From contig DCQA01000010.1 of NCBI GenBank assembly GCA_002323325.1, positions 1 to 42,179 on the forward strand: a stretch of 42,179 nucleotides of DNA, read 5' to 3'. This DNA comes from Coxiellaceae bacterium UBA1530 (GTDB taxonomy: Bacteria; Pseudomonadota; Gammaproteobacteria; Coxiellales; Coxiellaceae). The position numbers were made by a program, and so were the translations under genes. Each line of letters starts with the position of its first letter. The stretch's first letter is position 1. This document shows, in pieces, positions 16,029-25,364 of this stretch. The notes under the pieces are model-generated. The model saw only the letters and a program-made list of their open reading frames with translations. It was not told the DNA's origin and did not search any database.

Positions 16029-18533
16029 TTATGACTTAGTATTTTTCGAATCAGACGATTTTGTATCATCTCCCAAACTAGGCTGGTCTAAGTTATCACC
16101 ATATGGCACCGTTAAATCTTTCATAAGGAGCAGTCCCATACCCGTTCCTGAGTTAATTTTGATGGTCGGCCCTTTGTTAAAAATAGGCTTCATCTCATTC
16201 CCCATACTTTGTCCAACTTGACCCAAGCCTTGCAAAGTGACCTGAGTAGCATTAGGTGGATCATCGTTATAAGTATCACCGATATAAACCGTGCCAGAGT
16301 TACTATCGAAACTTTGGTAAGCTTCTCCCATACCTTGCATAAAAGATGCAGCGAATAATGAACCATATCGTAGTAAATAATGATTATTCACTTCACCTGA
16401 TAACGCTGTTCTTGCTGTATCCGGATCAATCGCTACTGCATTAACAGCAATAGTCTTACTCAATTTAGGATTATTTAACACATTAAACGAAATCATAAGT
16501 TTCTTGTCATATCGTTTAAAGTTCCCAAGCAGTTTCGAACCTTTTAATGGACCACTAACAATGGATGCCATAATGGGAGTTGTTTCATCACTATTTATCG
16601 ATGTATCCAAGACCGCGAACATGACTGTACCCGCTTTATAGATTTTTCCATCATTAGCATTAGAATCGTTTTGACCGGCACCACCGGCCTGCGCGTTGGA
16701 ATTCTGCTCAACCGGAGCTGTTGCCAATGCTTGTGATGAATGATCACCCCAATGGCTCAATAAAGCCTGAGACTGTACCATCATGTTAGACTGTGCTTGT
16801 GCAAGTGCTTGAGCACGTTGTTGCGCGTCTAACTTTTGTTGTTGTCGTTCGGCTAATTGACGCAACCTTTCAGCAGCAGCATCGTCATTATCTGATACGG
16901 AAGGAATTTTTACAGCGTCCTTAGTCGACGCTTTTTGATCAAGGCCTGCCGTTTGTGTTGTAGGACTTGATGCTTGAGAAGATTGTTTTTGAGCTGAATC
17001 ATCAACCGATTCAGCTGTATAACCAGCCTCATCTGGAGTAAATCCCGCTCTCAGTAAATCTCCTTTAGTAAAACCAGCATCTTTAAGCTCGTCAGGAGTA
17101 AATCCTGCGTCCTTAAGATCTGCTGCTGTAAAACCAGCATTGCGTAAATCTTTCGGTGAAAAACCAGCATCCGCTAAATCTGATGCACTGAAACCAGCAT
17201 CTTTCAAAGCGCCAGCAGAAAAACCAGCATTCTTTAAGTCTGCCGCACTATACCCAGCATCTTTCAGATCTTTAGCAGAAAAACCAGCATCTTTCAGATC
17301 TTTAGCACTGAATCCTGCCGCTTTTAATTCTTGTGGTGAAAAGCCCGCATCTTTTAGATCTTTAGCAGAAAAACCAGCGGCTTTAAGCTCTTTAGCTGTA
17401 AATCCTGCTGCTTTTAAAGCAGCTAAACCACAGCCTTGCTTTTTCATTTCAACAGCGGAAACACCCTGATCTCTTTGTTTTTTCAGCTCATCCACACTGC
17501 ACTTTTTAGAGAGCGCTTTAGCCGATTTAATATCATCAGGCGTGAATCCAGCTGCTTTTAGATCGTTATCACTATACCCTGCATCCACAAGATCAGATGG
17601 CTTGTACCCAGCATCTTTTAAATCTTTCGCAGAAAAACCGGCTGCTTTTAAAGCTTTTGCACTAAATCCCGCGTCCTTCAGATCTTTAGCACTAAAACCA
17701 GCATCTTTCAATTGGTTGGCAGTAAATCCTGCTGCTTTTAATGCTGCTACGCCACAACCTTGCTTTTTCAACTCTGCTGCTGTCACACCTTGATCTTTTT
17801 TCTTTTTAATAGCGTCTACGCTGCAATTATTCGAGCTACTTTGTGCAGCTGCTATCTCATCTGGGGAAAAACCTTGATTTTTTAGGTCGTTATTCGAAAA
17901 ACCAGCCTCTTTTAAGTCCTTTGCAGAAAAACCAGCTTGTACTAATTCAGGTAATGAAAAACCACACTTCTTTAATTGCTTAGCTGTTAAACCTATGTTT
18001 TTAAGATCACCAACCGTATAACCTGCTAGCTTTAATGAAGGACACATACATCCTTGACAAAGCAACTCTTCTGCAGTTACGCCCGTTTTTCTAGCTAATT
18101 GTAGATTTTTTACTGTACAACTTGCTGGATTTGGTTTGTACATCACTACCATTTTCTTCAGTGGGCAATTGGCTGAAGTCGATTGTGATGCTTTCTTACT
18201 ATCACCTAAATCTGCAAAGTCTGCTGGATTACCAATAAATGATGCTCTCGTTATCGTAGGCACTGCACTTTTTGCTTCTTTTTTGGCTTTATTGGCTAAT
18301 ACATAATTTTGATTTTTCTGATCTTCAATGTATTTCTGACTGGAATGACTTGAACCGGGTAATGATTCAATATCGACGCCATGCAAAACTTTTGCTGATC
18401 CAACAGGCTTATTAGATAGATGAACGACTACCGTTACACCTACTATCAATACAATGATTGAGGCACCTAAAATAATAGCTAATCGTGATTTAGATTGTCC
18501 TAAAGACTTTACTCGTGTTTTCATATTATTCAT
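16029..18533 (-). CDS. icmE: IcmE/DotG, VirB10-like channel protein with decapeptide repeats
   Basis: DotG spans both membranes and forms the central channel of the core complex. The 834-aa protein is shorter than Legionella's (about 1,048). Order: cytoplasmic start, membrane helix at 19-39, a cysteine-containing segment (C123, C139), a repeat region at 139-504, a Gln-rich linker (560-620), and a C-terminal VirB10-like domain (about 630-815). The repeats are 26 decapeptides of the form AGFSAKDLKD in three modules, the last two each opened by CSVD and QGCG blocks. Length differences between species are expected here, because 30-bp repeats can expand or shrink. It lies 5 nt after icmK, suggesting translational coupling. 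Confidence 0.96.
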   Translation of the reverse strand: MNNMKTRVKSLGQSKSRLAIILGASIIVLIVGVTVVVHLSNKPVGSAKVLHGVDIESLPGSSHSSQKYIEDQKNQNYVLANKAKKEAKSAVPTITRASFIGNPADFADLGDSKKASQSTSANCPLKKMVVMYKPNPASCTVKNLQLARKTGVTAEELLCQGCMCPSLKLAGYTVGDLKNIGLTAKQLKKCGFSLPELVQAGFSAKDLKEAGFSNNDLKNQGFSPDEIAAAQSSSNNCSVDAIKKKKDQGVTAAELKKQGCGVAALKAAGFTANQLKDAGFSAKDLKDAGFSAKALKAAGFSAKDLKDAGYKPSDLVDAGYSDNDLKAAGFTPDDIKSAKALSKKCSVDELKKQRDQGVSAVEMKKQGCGLAALKAAGFTAKELKAAGFSAKDLKDAGFSPQELKAAGFSAKDLKDAGFSAKDLKDAGYSAADLKNAGFSAGALKDAGFSASDLADAGFSPKDLRNAGFTAADLKDAGFTPDELKDAGFTKGDLLRAGFTPDEAGYTAESVDDSAQKQSSQASSPTTQTAGLDQKASTKDAVKIPSVSDNDDAAAERLRQLAERQQQKLDAQQRAQALAQAQSNMMVQSQALLSHWGDHSSQALATAPVEQNSNAQAGGAGQNDSNANDGKIYKAGTVMFAVLDTSINSDETTPIMASIVSGPLKGSKLLGNFKRYDKKLMISFNVLNNPKLSKTIAVNAVAIDPDTARTALSGEVNNHYLLRYGSLFAASFMQGMGEAYQSFDSNSGTVYIGDTYNDDPPNATQVTLQGLGQVGQSMGNEMKPIFNKGPTIKINSGTGMGLLLMKDLTVPYGDNLDQPSLGDDTKSSDSKNTKS
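17022..18119 (-). repeat. 30-bp tandem repeat region inside icmE/dotG
   Basis: This region encodes DotG residues 139-504. It contains 26 near-identical 30-bp units coding for AGFSAKDLKD-type decapeptides, grouped 6, 7 and 13 in three larger modules. Each module begins with a cysteine-bearing block (CTVKN, CSVDA, CSVDE) and a QGC motif about 20 residues later. Several units are nearly identical at the DNA level, for example those coding AGFSAKDLKD around 17250-17360. Open frames on the opposite strand here are repeat artefacts. Confidence 0.95.
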
Positions 18534-18538
18534 TGTTC

Positions 18539-19546
18539 TTACCCTTTAACTTTCAGCTGCATCAATTTACCGTGATCAGACACCAAAATTACTGGAGCCG
18601 ACACAAGTTCGTAGACATGTGTTCCATCGGGGCTACTCATCGTAGACATCCAACTAGGTGACAGTAATGTCATTCGCGTTCTAATATACATGTGGTGCGC
18701 ATAAGTCCATGCCTGGCTCTCACCACCCCCTTCTATTTCCAGTGCTTTAGCACCACGTGGAGCAACACCGTCTAGAAAACTCAACAACATAGGATCACTG
18801 GACTGGGGCATACCGTCGCTCGTCGGATTAGCATTAGGTCCCATTCCAGGAACTCTTAAATCAACCCGATAATCAACAGCTTGTTGTCCTGGCATTAGCG
18901 TTAACATAATTGGTGTATTTTGACCCTTTAGCATCACGGCTAAGTTTCCAGGCTGATACGTGCTACTTGCTTGTACCAGCATCGTATTAGTTTTACCGTC
19001 TGGTGTTGTTGGTTGAATATTAAAACTTCCAGGATTACCAAGGTCATAGGCTGTAATCGGCCATGGTTGTCCCGTTGAATCAAGGAAAACAAGCGACGAA
19101 ATATATCCAGCCTTCAATCGAATCACCGGCGGTGTTGCTCCAGGTGATAAATTAACAATAACCGAAGAAGATGTTGGCTTTGGAGCAACACCTGGTTCAG
19201 CAGATACTGCTTTTTGAGTATCATAATATTTTTTCTTTAGGGTTTTAATTTCATCGGTTGATAATGGCATTAGGTTTGATTGCATTTTCATAAATGCCTC
19301 TTGACCGATACTTGTATCACCCAATATGTCATCTGCATTTGAAGATGACTGACTATTACCGGAAGTCTGATTGGTACTAACGGGTTGTTGCGCAACAGTA
19401 GAGGTACTTTTCACCTGAGCCGGCTGCTGAACCGCATCGTTACTTGATGCACTATTACTTATGCCAAACGAGCTCGCTAACGACATAGAAGAACTGAGCA
19501 TCAACCCAACTATGACAATACTTATTGATTTCTTATTTAGTTTCAC
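18539..19546 (-). CDS. icmK: IcmK/DotH, outer-membrane core-complex protein
   Basis: DotH forms the outer-membrane ring of the core complex with lipoproteins DotC and DotD. The 335-aa protein (Legionella about 360) has an N-terminal signal peptide (residues 1-24, ending SLA), a Ser/Gln-rich linker to about 90, and a C-terminal VirB9/TraN-like beta domain. The start is a GTG at 19546 with AAAGG 7 nt upstream. The gene follows icmL by 30 nt and precedes icmE by 5 nt. Confidence 0.95.
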   Translation of the reverse strand: MKLNKKSISIVIVGLMLSSSMSLASSFGISNSASSNDAVQQPAQVKSTSTVAQQPVSTNQTSGNSQSSSNADDILGDTSIGQEAFMKMQSNLMPLSTDEIKTLKKKYYDTQKAVSAEPGVAPKPTSSSVIVNLSPGATPPVIRLKAGYISSLVFLDSTGQPWPITAYDLGNPGSFNIQPTTPDGKTNTMLVQASSTYQPGNLAVMLKGQNTPIMLTLMPGQQAVDYRVDLRVPGMGPNANPTSDGMPQSSDPMLLSFLDGVAPRGAKALEIEGGGESQAWTYAHHMYIRTRMTLLSPSWMSTMSSPDGTHVYELVSAPVILVSDHGKLMQLKVKG

Positions 19547-19576
19547 AATATTTACCTTTCTATCTTCTACTATTTA

Positions 19577-20275
19577 TTAAATACCTAACAATTTGGCCCG
19601 TTCTGATTTCACTAATGTGGGTAAGAAATTATTTATCGCAATGCGATCTGGATAATTTTCAACCGACTCCCTAATAACAATTAAACTCACATCGAATGGC
19701 ATATTAATAGTGTCATTACTGCTATTGGTGTATGTCACCATAATTGACATAGAAATCTTCCAAGCATAATGTCCACTAACAACCGTTGACTGTTCTATGA
19801 CAGGAGCTTTTGTTATTTTGACATCTGAAACCATTTTTTTACTCACTAATGTCTTCAGGTTATTCGATTGCATCATGGCATTATAAAAATCGTTCCAACC
19901 ATTAGATGTAAATGAATCAGAAACACTTTGTAACTGACCACGATAATGTAAAAAATCATCACTAAAAGCTTTTCTCACCTTATCTGCTGTCCACTGCAGA
20001 ACATATGTGTCACTTACACTAGGATCTGATAACGCGTGAGAATCAATCATTCTACCATCGGGTGTAATCGCAAAGTATTCGACGGGTGATGGCTGCATCG
20101 ACTTATAGATAACTCCCGCGAATAGTAATGCATTTATGATCAGTAAAATAAATAGTGCTATTGATGCATATCGAGACTGATCACGATAAAAAGCATTTCT
20201 GAATAAAATCAGCTCTAAACCACTTTTACTCGATGATTTTTTAGCTTGTTGTTTTACATCCAATTGATCTGTCAT
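19577..20275 (-). CDS. icmL: IcmL/DotI, inner-membrane VirB8-like protein
   Basis: DotI is an inner-membrane protein with a periplasmic VirB8-like domain. The 232-aa protein (Legionella about 212) has a cytoplasmic N-terminus of about 35 residues, one helix (about 38-58) and a periplasmic domain with the family segments EYFAITPDGR and ALSDPSVSDTYVLQW. Its ATG directly follows the stop of the upstream paralogue (TAAATG), so the pair is translationally coupled. In Legionella DotI forms hetero-complexes with the short DotJ; here the partner is probably the full-length paralogue. Confidence 0.94.
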   Translation of the reverse strand: MTDQLDVKQQAKKSSSKSGLELILFRNAFYRDQSRYASIALFILLIINALLFAGVIYKSMQPSPVEYFAITPDGRMIDSHALSDPSVSDTYVLQWTADKVRKAFSDDFLHYRGQLQSVSDSFTSNGWNDFYNAMMQSNNLKTLVSKKMVSDVKITKAPVIEQSTVVSGHYAWKISMSIMVTYTNSSNDTINMPFDVSLIVIRESVENYPDRIAINNFLPTLVKSERAKLLGI

Positions 20276-20908
20276 TTATGCATCTCCGTTCATAGTAGCT
20301 ATGCGCTCTATCTGCAGTCCAGAAGGAGCATGAATATTTTTAGATCTTACGATGGTCATGGTAACAACGACATGTCGATTCAAACCCCCACTGGAACTAT
20401 CCAAAGATATTAAAATAGGCATCTGAACAATCCAATATCGAACACCACGTTCAATACCTGTTTTTTGTACCACCGGATCGTTTGTAATAACACCAGTCAT
20501 TTCCTGTTTATTCTTTTTAATCATGCCTAATAATTGGGATTGATTAAGCGCATCATAAAAAGAACTCCATCCCGCATCGGTGAAATACACTTTCATATTA
20601 TCTAATTGAGATTGAAACTTATTAAAGTCAATCGTATAGATATTTTTAGTCGCAATACTGGCCCACTGTGTAATCAGTTTTTGAGTAATCACAGGATCAT
20701 CTAATCCGTTTAATGGAATTTGTTCACCTGTTGTTGTTGAACCAAAATACCTAACATCCTGAGGTTTTACGCTCTGATAAATAAATACAATCAATAATAT
20801 TCCTGCTGAAATCAGCAGCGTGACAATCCATTTCATTAGCTTGCGATACTTATCACGAAAGAGCGCATTCTTTTGAAACTCTATGTTTGAAATATCTTGG
20901 TGACTCAT
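20276..20908 (-). CDS. second full-length IcmL/DotI-like protein in the dotJ position
   Basis: This 210-aa protein has the same plan as DotI: short cytoplasmic N-terminus, helix at about 28-47 and a periplasmic VirB8-like domain. Shared landmarks are RYFGSTTTGEQIPLNGLDDP and the pattern of an isolated Trp (DAGWSSFYDAL against SNGWNDFYNAM in DotI). In Legionella this slot (icmM) holds DotJ, which has only about 94 residues and lacks the periplasmic domain. A duplicated full-length icmL is the arrangement I recall for Coxiella. A DotI-DotJ-type hetero-oligomer is inference. Confidence 0.9.
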   Translation of the reverse strand: MSHQDISNIEFQKNALFRDKYRKLMKWIVTLLISAGILLIVFIYQSVKPQDVRYFGSTTTGEQIPLNGLDDPVITQKLITQWASIATKNIYTIDFNKFQSQLDNMKVYFTDAGWSSFYDALNQSQLLGMIKKNKQEMTGVITNDPVVQKTGIERGVRYWIVQMPILISLDSSSGGLNRHVVVTMTIVRSKNIHAPSGLQIERIATMNGDA

Positions 20909-20924
20909 AATAATTCTCTTTTAT

Positions 20925-21482
20925 TTAAGCGTGATACTGAAAGCTAATGACCACTCGTCTGTTATCATACTGACCACGTGGTGTACTGTTTGATGCGACA
21001 GGATTTGCACTGCCATGGCCCACAGAATAGATATAACGAGTATCGATACCTTGCGACCATAGATAGCTTGAAATCGCCTGTGCCTGAGCATTAGTTAACG
21101 CAACCCCAGCTCTGTCTTGTGAGATACCATTACCAACTGTGCTGTCTGTATATGCCGCTACCTCGATGCGATTAGTATTATAATGTTTCACTAGTTGCGC
21201 AGTGTTATACAAAATACCTTTACTAGAACTGGCTAAATTTGCTGAAGATGTATTAAAGACTCGATCGCTTGGAATAATAATCTGTACACTCTCCCCTATT
21301 CTGACCACATGGACATCGTTAGCTGATAAATACCCAGAAGAATACCCATGCTGATTGTTAACCACTGATGGTGTATTAGATGAATGAGTGACTGGTTTTG
21401 TCGTGCTACTGCAGGCACATAAGCTCAAGGTAGTCACTGCTAACAAAGCAGTGGATAGGATTGGAGTGATCGTTTTTTTCAT
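20925..21482 (-). CDS. dotK: DotK/IcmN, OmpA-domain lipoprotein
   Basis: DotK is a peripheral outer-membrane lipoprotein that links the T4BSS core to peptidoglycan through an OmpA-like domain. The 185-aa length matches Legionella (about 189). The lipobox LCAC places the acylated cysteine near residue 24. The C-terminal domain has the peptidoglycan-binding signature: VAAYTDSTVG, the segment TNAQAQAISSYLWSQGID, and GHGSANPVASNS followed by NRRVVISF. It is the first gene of the seven-gene operon dotK to icmC, and a PmrA-like box lies about 107 nt upstream. Confidence 0.93.
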   Translation of the reverse strand: MKKTITPILSTALLAVTTLSLCACSSTTKPVTHSSNTPSVVNNQHGYSSGYLSANDVHVVRIGESVQIIIPSDRVFNTSSANLASSSKGILYNTAQLVKHYNTNRIEVAAYTDSTVGNGISQDRAGVALTNAQAQAISSYLWSQGIDTRYIYSVGHGSANPVASNSTPRGQYDNRRVVISFQYHA

Positions 21483-21575
21483 TCTTTTTCTCTATTTATC
21501 AAATGGTGAATGCACTTATCTTTCGCATTACGTTAGTTAATTAGTACGATGATATGCTCGTTCTTTAGAGTCATT

Positions 21576-21608
21576 AATTTATCAAACTATACTTAAGGAA
21601 ATATTAAA
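21576..21608 (-). promoter_or_regulatory. PmrA-like box and -10 for the dotK-to-icmC operon
   Basis: On the minus strand TTTAATATT (21608-21600) and CTTAAGTAT (21597-21589) are separated by TC. A -10-like TAAATT at 21581-21576 starts 27 nt after the box start. A TATAGT lies closer, at 21591-21586, but breaks the spacing seen at the other promoters. A weaker TTAA-N7-TTAA pair is at 21648-21667. Confidence 0.75.
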
Positions 21609-21826
21609 AAAATGGTCTATTTGTCTTTTTTTTGGACACATAATGAATCTCTTAATAATTCGTTAAGAATAGAAGCGTTTTAATGCCACCGTGACATCCA
21701 TGAATAGATCCACGCTAGGTTATAAATGATTATGTTTAATCGAATGTTTGATCAACAAATAGGTTCACTGGATGATTCTCGAGCGCAGCGAAAAGTCACC
21801 CCTACCATCCAGTATATCTTAGTAAC
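21609..21826. other. spacer between the dotK promoter and the icmO stop
   Basis: This is the remainder of the 344-nt gap between dotK and icmO. It holds T-rich sequence just behind the box, a long hairpin at 21767-21813, and no credible gene. A 43-codon plus-strand frame overlaps the icmO end without good support. Confidence 0.5.
21767..21813 (-). terminator. possible hairpin after icmO
   Basis: ACTGGATG (21767-21774) pairs with CATCCAGT (21806-21813), an 8-bp stem around a 31-nt loop that could fold further (CTCGAGCGCAGCG). It lies 14 nt after the icmO stop. No T run follows, so it may stabilise the 3' end rather than terminate transcription. Confidence 0.35.
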
Positions 21827-24199
21827 TCACTGTTTTAGCTTTATTTTATCGATAATTCGATGAATAGCAGCCACTAAGGACGACGAACTCACCGTCGAGA
21901 CATGTTCCGGCGGATAAGCCGTACAGCGCCTCATGTCGGCCGTTAATTCTAGGGCTATATTCATAGCCTGCTGAGAAGACTGGCCAGCCAAACGTCCTAG
22001 ATACTCGAACTGATCCCTGCACTGCGCCCTACTCGCAATTGGGGCTTGAATCGATGAAATATCAGACTCCGAGAGCAATCCCTGAATGTGACCACTGATT
22101 GTCATTGGAGAAAACAAGCTTAATCCGTCTGTATCCATTTCTTCAGTCTCAGTATCATCGTTAGAAATATCCTGATTAAAAAATTCCGAGAATGAAGCGC
22201 CTTGTTGAACAGGCAAACCAATACCACTGAATTGTTGTAGGGCCATCAAAGATCGCTCCATAGGAGCCGAAACAGCGCTATTCACTGCTAATAAGTTAGT
22301 TAATTTATCGACCTCTTCATTACTGGCTTCAACTTGAGTTAAAAATTGCTGACTTTCAGCGAGTTGATCAAAACTTTCCATGGATTTTTCAAAACGCTCC
22401 ACATCGATATCGTCAGGAGTATCTACTTTTAGAAACTGGTTAAGACGCATACGTTTCACAGGGGTCGGATTAGCAAAAAAGGTCTTACCGCGCACAATTT
22501 TTGATTTAAAGAACAGATGATATTCACCAGGAGCTTGTTCTTTTAGATCCAATAAATCGACACGTGCTCGTTTTTCCATACGCGCACCTTTACCATCCTG
22601 GTAATTACCCAAAAGACTATTAGAATCAACTTGGAAGTTTTCAACTTGACTCACATACGACTCACCGGCGGATTTCATGAAGAAATCCCAAGTTTCAGTT
22701 GGATCCTCCAACTTCATACAAATCTTAATGTTGGTATTCGCACCAATTGAAGCTGCTTCTTCTTTCGACGCTTTTTGGAAAGCCGGTAAATCCTGACCCG
22801 CAAACACTACAGAGAAACCCAGCGAACGAGCCTGTGCAGGCACAACGGCAAAACCTTCCACGGCATAATAACCATACTCATCAAGAATACATAAATAAGG
22901 CGTTTCAGCATTCGTTGGACGACTATCCACAATATCTTCTAAGTCACCTTCTACATGATCACCAAGACCTGCCGCCATCATCGCTTTTAACGTAGCAATA
23001 ATTACTTTACCTAATTGCGATAATTCATCCGGGGATTTTTCAAGGGCTGGTAATAGCACACAAAGAATTCGACGATTTAATACGACATCGGATAAATCTA
23101 CTTCGGCTAAATTCGTTCTCAAAATATGACCATAGGTATCCGCTAACGATGTAAATACACGTACTAACTGCATTGTAATAAAGCCATGCTGCTCAAGTAC
23201 TTGAGAAACCTGCTTACCTTTCTTTTCAGGGTTAAAACCCGGCAAGGTTAAAACGTAGTTTTTTAGGGGTTCTAACATGGTTTCAGGCATATTTTCTAGA
23301 CTAATTGACTCTTGCCCATCACGTATAAAAACTTTATCTAAAACAATTGCTTCCAGTCTAGGTAAGTGGAAATAATTACGAATAACGTTAGCATCAAGCA
23401 AGATGTGCCCAGCGTCACGCATAGGAACAAGGACCTTCATTAAGGCCTCTACGAAACCAATTGCACGACCTTTCCACATATCACCATCAGAAGATGATGA
23501 CGAACTATCCATCAAACTAACAACCAATTGTGCAAGCATACTCGACGAACCTCGAGCAAAAGGATTCAATGTATTGGATAATCTTCGCTCTTGTGGGCCG
23601 ATCACGTCTCGAGCACCTGTCATAAAGTTAATAAGCAACATATCATCTTCACGACCCATCGAACGAACCATAGAAAAAAGCTTTGAAAATAGGGCATTAT
23701 CACCCTTACCATCCACGTAAATAAAACCACTGGCCTGTAACAATGCGTTATATGCCACAGAGATTAACATTTCTGTTTTACCACTACCGGTTGATCCAAA
23801 GATTAATGCATGTGTCCGCATATCATCATTATTAAACCAAAGCTCATCATCATTACTTTTTTGATTACCAAGATGATAAATTCCACGCGCCTTACGAGGT
23901 TTATTAGATCCTGGCATGGGGTCATTATGATCGGATAATCCCGATCTTTGTGGCATTTTAAAAGGTAATTTCTTTTCACGTGTAAAACAGAAAGTAAGAA
24001 TCCCAGCACCCGATATTACGGCTAACTCAGATAGAACTGGGCACACAAATACAAAGATCATAAATACAGCCATCAAAAAAGCGACCGCACGAGGATTTTT
24101 AATAAAATCAACGATCCGCTGACCTAATGTACGTGTATCCCTAAAAATATGATGTTGATTCCGTTCATGTCTTTCGTCTAATGCTCTTTGGTTTGCCAT
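21827..24199 (-). CDS. icmO: IcmO/DotL, type IV coupling ATPase
   Basis: DotL is the coupling protein that receives effectors, directly or through IcmS-IcmW, and feeds them to the channel. The 790-aa protein (Legionella about 783) has two membrane helices near 38-53 and 56-72, a Walker A motif GSTGSGKT at 135-142, and a Walker B-type segment LCILDEYGYY near residue 430. The roughly 200-residue C-terminal tail is the part that binds DotN, IcmS, IcmW and LvgA in Legionella. Its start overlaps the icmP end by 22 nt, typical of coupled translation. Confidence 0.96.
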   Translation of the reverse strand: MANQRALDERHERNQHHIFRDTRTLGQRIVDFIKNPRAVAFLMAVFMIFVFVCPVLSELAVISGAGILTFCFTREKKLPFKMPQRSGLSDHNDPMPGSNKPRKARGIYHLGNQKSNDDELWFNNDDMRTHALIFGSTGSGKTEMLISVAYNALLQASGFIYVDGKGDNALFSKLFSMVRSMGREDDMLLINFMTGARDVIGPQERRLSNTLNPFARGSSSMLAQLVVSLMDSSSSSSDGDMWKGRAIGFVEALMKVLVPMRDAGHILLDANVIRNYFHLPRLEAIVLDKVFIRDGQESISLENMPETMLEPLKNYVLTLPGFNPEKKGKQVSQVLEQHGFITMQLVRVFTSLADTYGHILRTNLAEVDLSDVVLNRRILCVLLPALEKSPDELSQLGKVIIATLKAMMAAGLGDHVEGDLEDIVDSRPTNAETPYLCILDEYGYYAVEGFAVVPAQARSLGFSVVFAGQDLPAFQKASKEEAASIGANTNIKICMKLEDPTETWDFFMKSAGESYVSQVENFQVDSNSLLGNYQDGKGARMEKRARVDLLDLKEQAPGEYHLFFKSKIVRGKTFFANPTPVKRMRLNQFLKVDTPDDIDVERFEKSMESFDQLAESQQFLTQVEASNEEVDKLTNLLAVNSAVSAPMERSLMALQQFSGIGLPVQQGASFSEFFNQDISNDDTETEEMDTDGLSLFSPMTISGHIQGLLSESDISSIQAPIASRAQCRDQFEYLGRLAGQSSQQAMNIALELTADMRRCTAYPPEHVSTVSSSSLVAAIHRIIDKIKLKQ

Positions 24200-25347
24200 A
24201 ACTCACTCTCGTCAATGTATAAAATATCAGCCAGTGCTAGTTTATAAGCTGATACTGCTTCTTTAACCATAGGTGTCTTAACGGCACGCTGCATACGCTT
24301 CTCTGCGAGCCAGTGTGAAAAAACACCCGACACTTCAACCACGGAAGTTTGACGCCCGACACTATTAAGCATGTACCACATACGTCTATCGACCGGTTTT
24401 AACCATAAAAATTCTGCAGAGGCCAATACCCCATCCGTACGCGCTAATTCTAATAATGTGGCTAACACCGTATTATTGTATGCGTGTCTTTTTAATACCC
24501 ACTTTAATATTTTGGCATTACGATACTTATTTAAAGCCTCTTCAATACCCGTAAAATCTAACTTACCAGACGCAGAAGAGGCTGCAATTTGCGCTAAAAA
24601 ATGCTTTGCTTCACTTCTATTTTTTGTCGCACAAGCAATAAAAATTACTAGTAAAGCCTTACCATGAATAGGAAGTCGATCGACACCCTGCCACATACGC
24701 CCTAATTGCATTGAAAATAATCTACCAGCAGATTTATCGTCGACTGCCCATACCATCTGGCTCAGAGATTGTTGTTTTGTAAGAATATTATGTTTCTTAC
24801 CGAAATCTAATGGTGTCAAGGCCATCGCCCATGGGCCTTTGTCAATATCTTCTTTGACTAAATCTAATGACACTACCGGTGTAATTTGAGGCCAGTTTTG
24901 CATCTCTGCTTGTCGTAAAGATTTCATATTATAGATCTGACGAAAACGCACATTGCCATGTTTGAAATAACAAATACCTCCCATGACCAGCAGTAAAAAC
25001 ATGCAAGGGAAACGCATCCACAAACCCATTTGTCGGTTCATTGCCACGAAGTCTGAAAATTTCTCATGTTTTGGCGATGCATTAGCGAATAATTGCTTCA
25101 ATGTGACCACTGACTCGCCTTGACTCAATTGCCAATGATGAAACGAAATAACATCAACCACTTTAGCCACAGTAATCATGCCGTAGTGAATCACACAGAG
25201 TTCCGCGTACCTAAAATAGTTAACCGGTATAGTGATCCAATCTCGTTTTAGCCACCAAACAAACAGGATGACGCCACACACCAATATGGAATACCACATC
25301 AGATTACTAGACTGATCGCCAGATGATCCATTACCTTGTTGTGCCAT
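24178..25347 (-). CDS. icmP: IcmP/DotM, coupling-complex inner-membrane protein
   Basis: DotM partners DotL in the coupling complex and in Legionella recognises Glu-rich (E-block) effector tails. The 389-aa protein (Legionella about 376) has helices near residues 18-35, 45-62 and 113-130, then a soluble C-terminal domain (about 150-389). The second hydrophobic stretch is less certain. It lies 17 nt after icmQ and overlaps icmO. This is the canonical icmQ-P-O order. Confidence 0.95.
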   Translation of the reverse strand: MAQQGNGSSGDQSSNLMWYSILVCGVILFVWWLKRDWITIPVNYFRYAELCVIHYGMITVAKVVDVISFHHWQLSQGESVVTLKQLFANASPKHEKFSDFVAMNRQMGLWMRFPCMFLLLVMGGICYFKHGNVRFRQIYNMKSLRQAEMQNWPQITPVVSLDLVKEDIDKGPWAMALTPLDFGKKHNILTKQQSLSQMVWAVDDKSAGRLFSMQLGRMWQGVDRLPIHGKALLVIFIACATKNRSEAKHFLAQIAASSASGKLDFTGIEEALNKYRNAKILKWVLKRHAYNNTVLATLLELARTDGVLASAEFLWLKPVDRRMWYMLNSVGRQTSVVEVSGVFSHWLAEKRMQRAVKTPMVKEAVSAYKLALADILYIDESELWQTKEH

Positions 25348-25364
25348 ACTAATTCCTACCTAAA

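Noticed and set aside
17140..17793. Two plus-strand frames of about 83 and 109 codons with repeated PASF/PAAF units
   Set aside because: They are the antisense reading of the DotG decapeptide repeats. A 30-bp repeat keeps all frames open, and no ribosome site supports them.
21586..21591. TATAGT directly after the dotK PmrA-like box as the -10 element
   Set aside because: It would put the box only 17 nt from -10, against 27 nt in the other five promoters. TAAATT at 21581-21576 keeps the common spacing.
21727..21860. Plus-strand 43-codon ORF overlapping the end of icmO
   Set aside because: There is only a weak AGG upstream and it overlaps the icmO end antisense. No other evidence.
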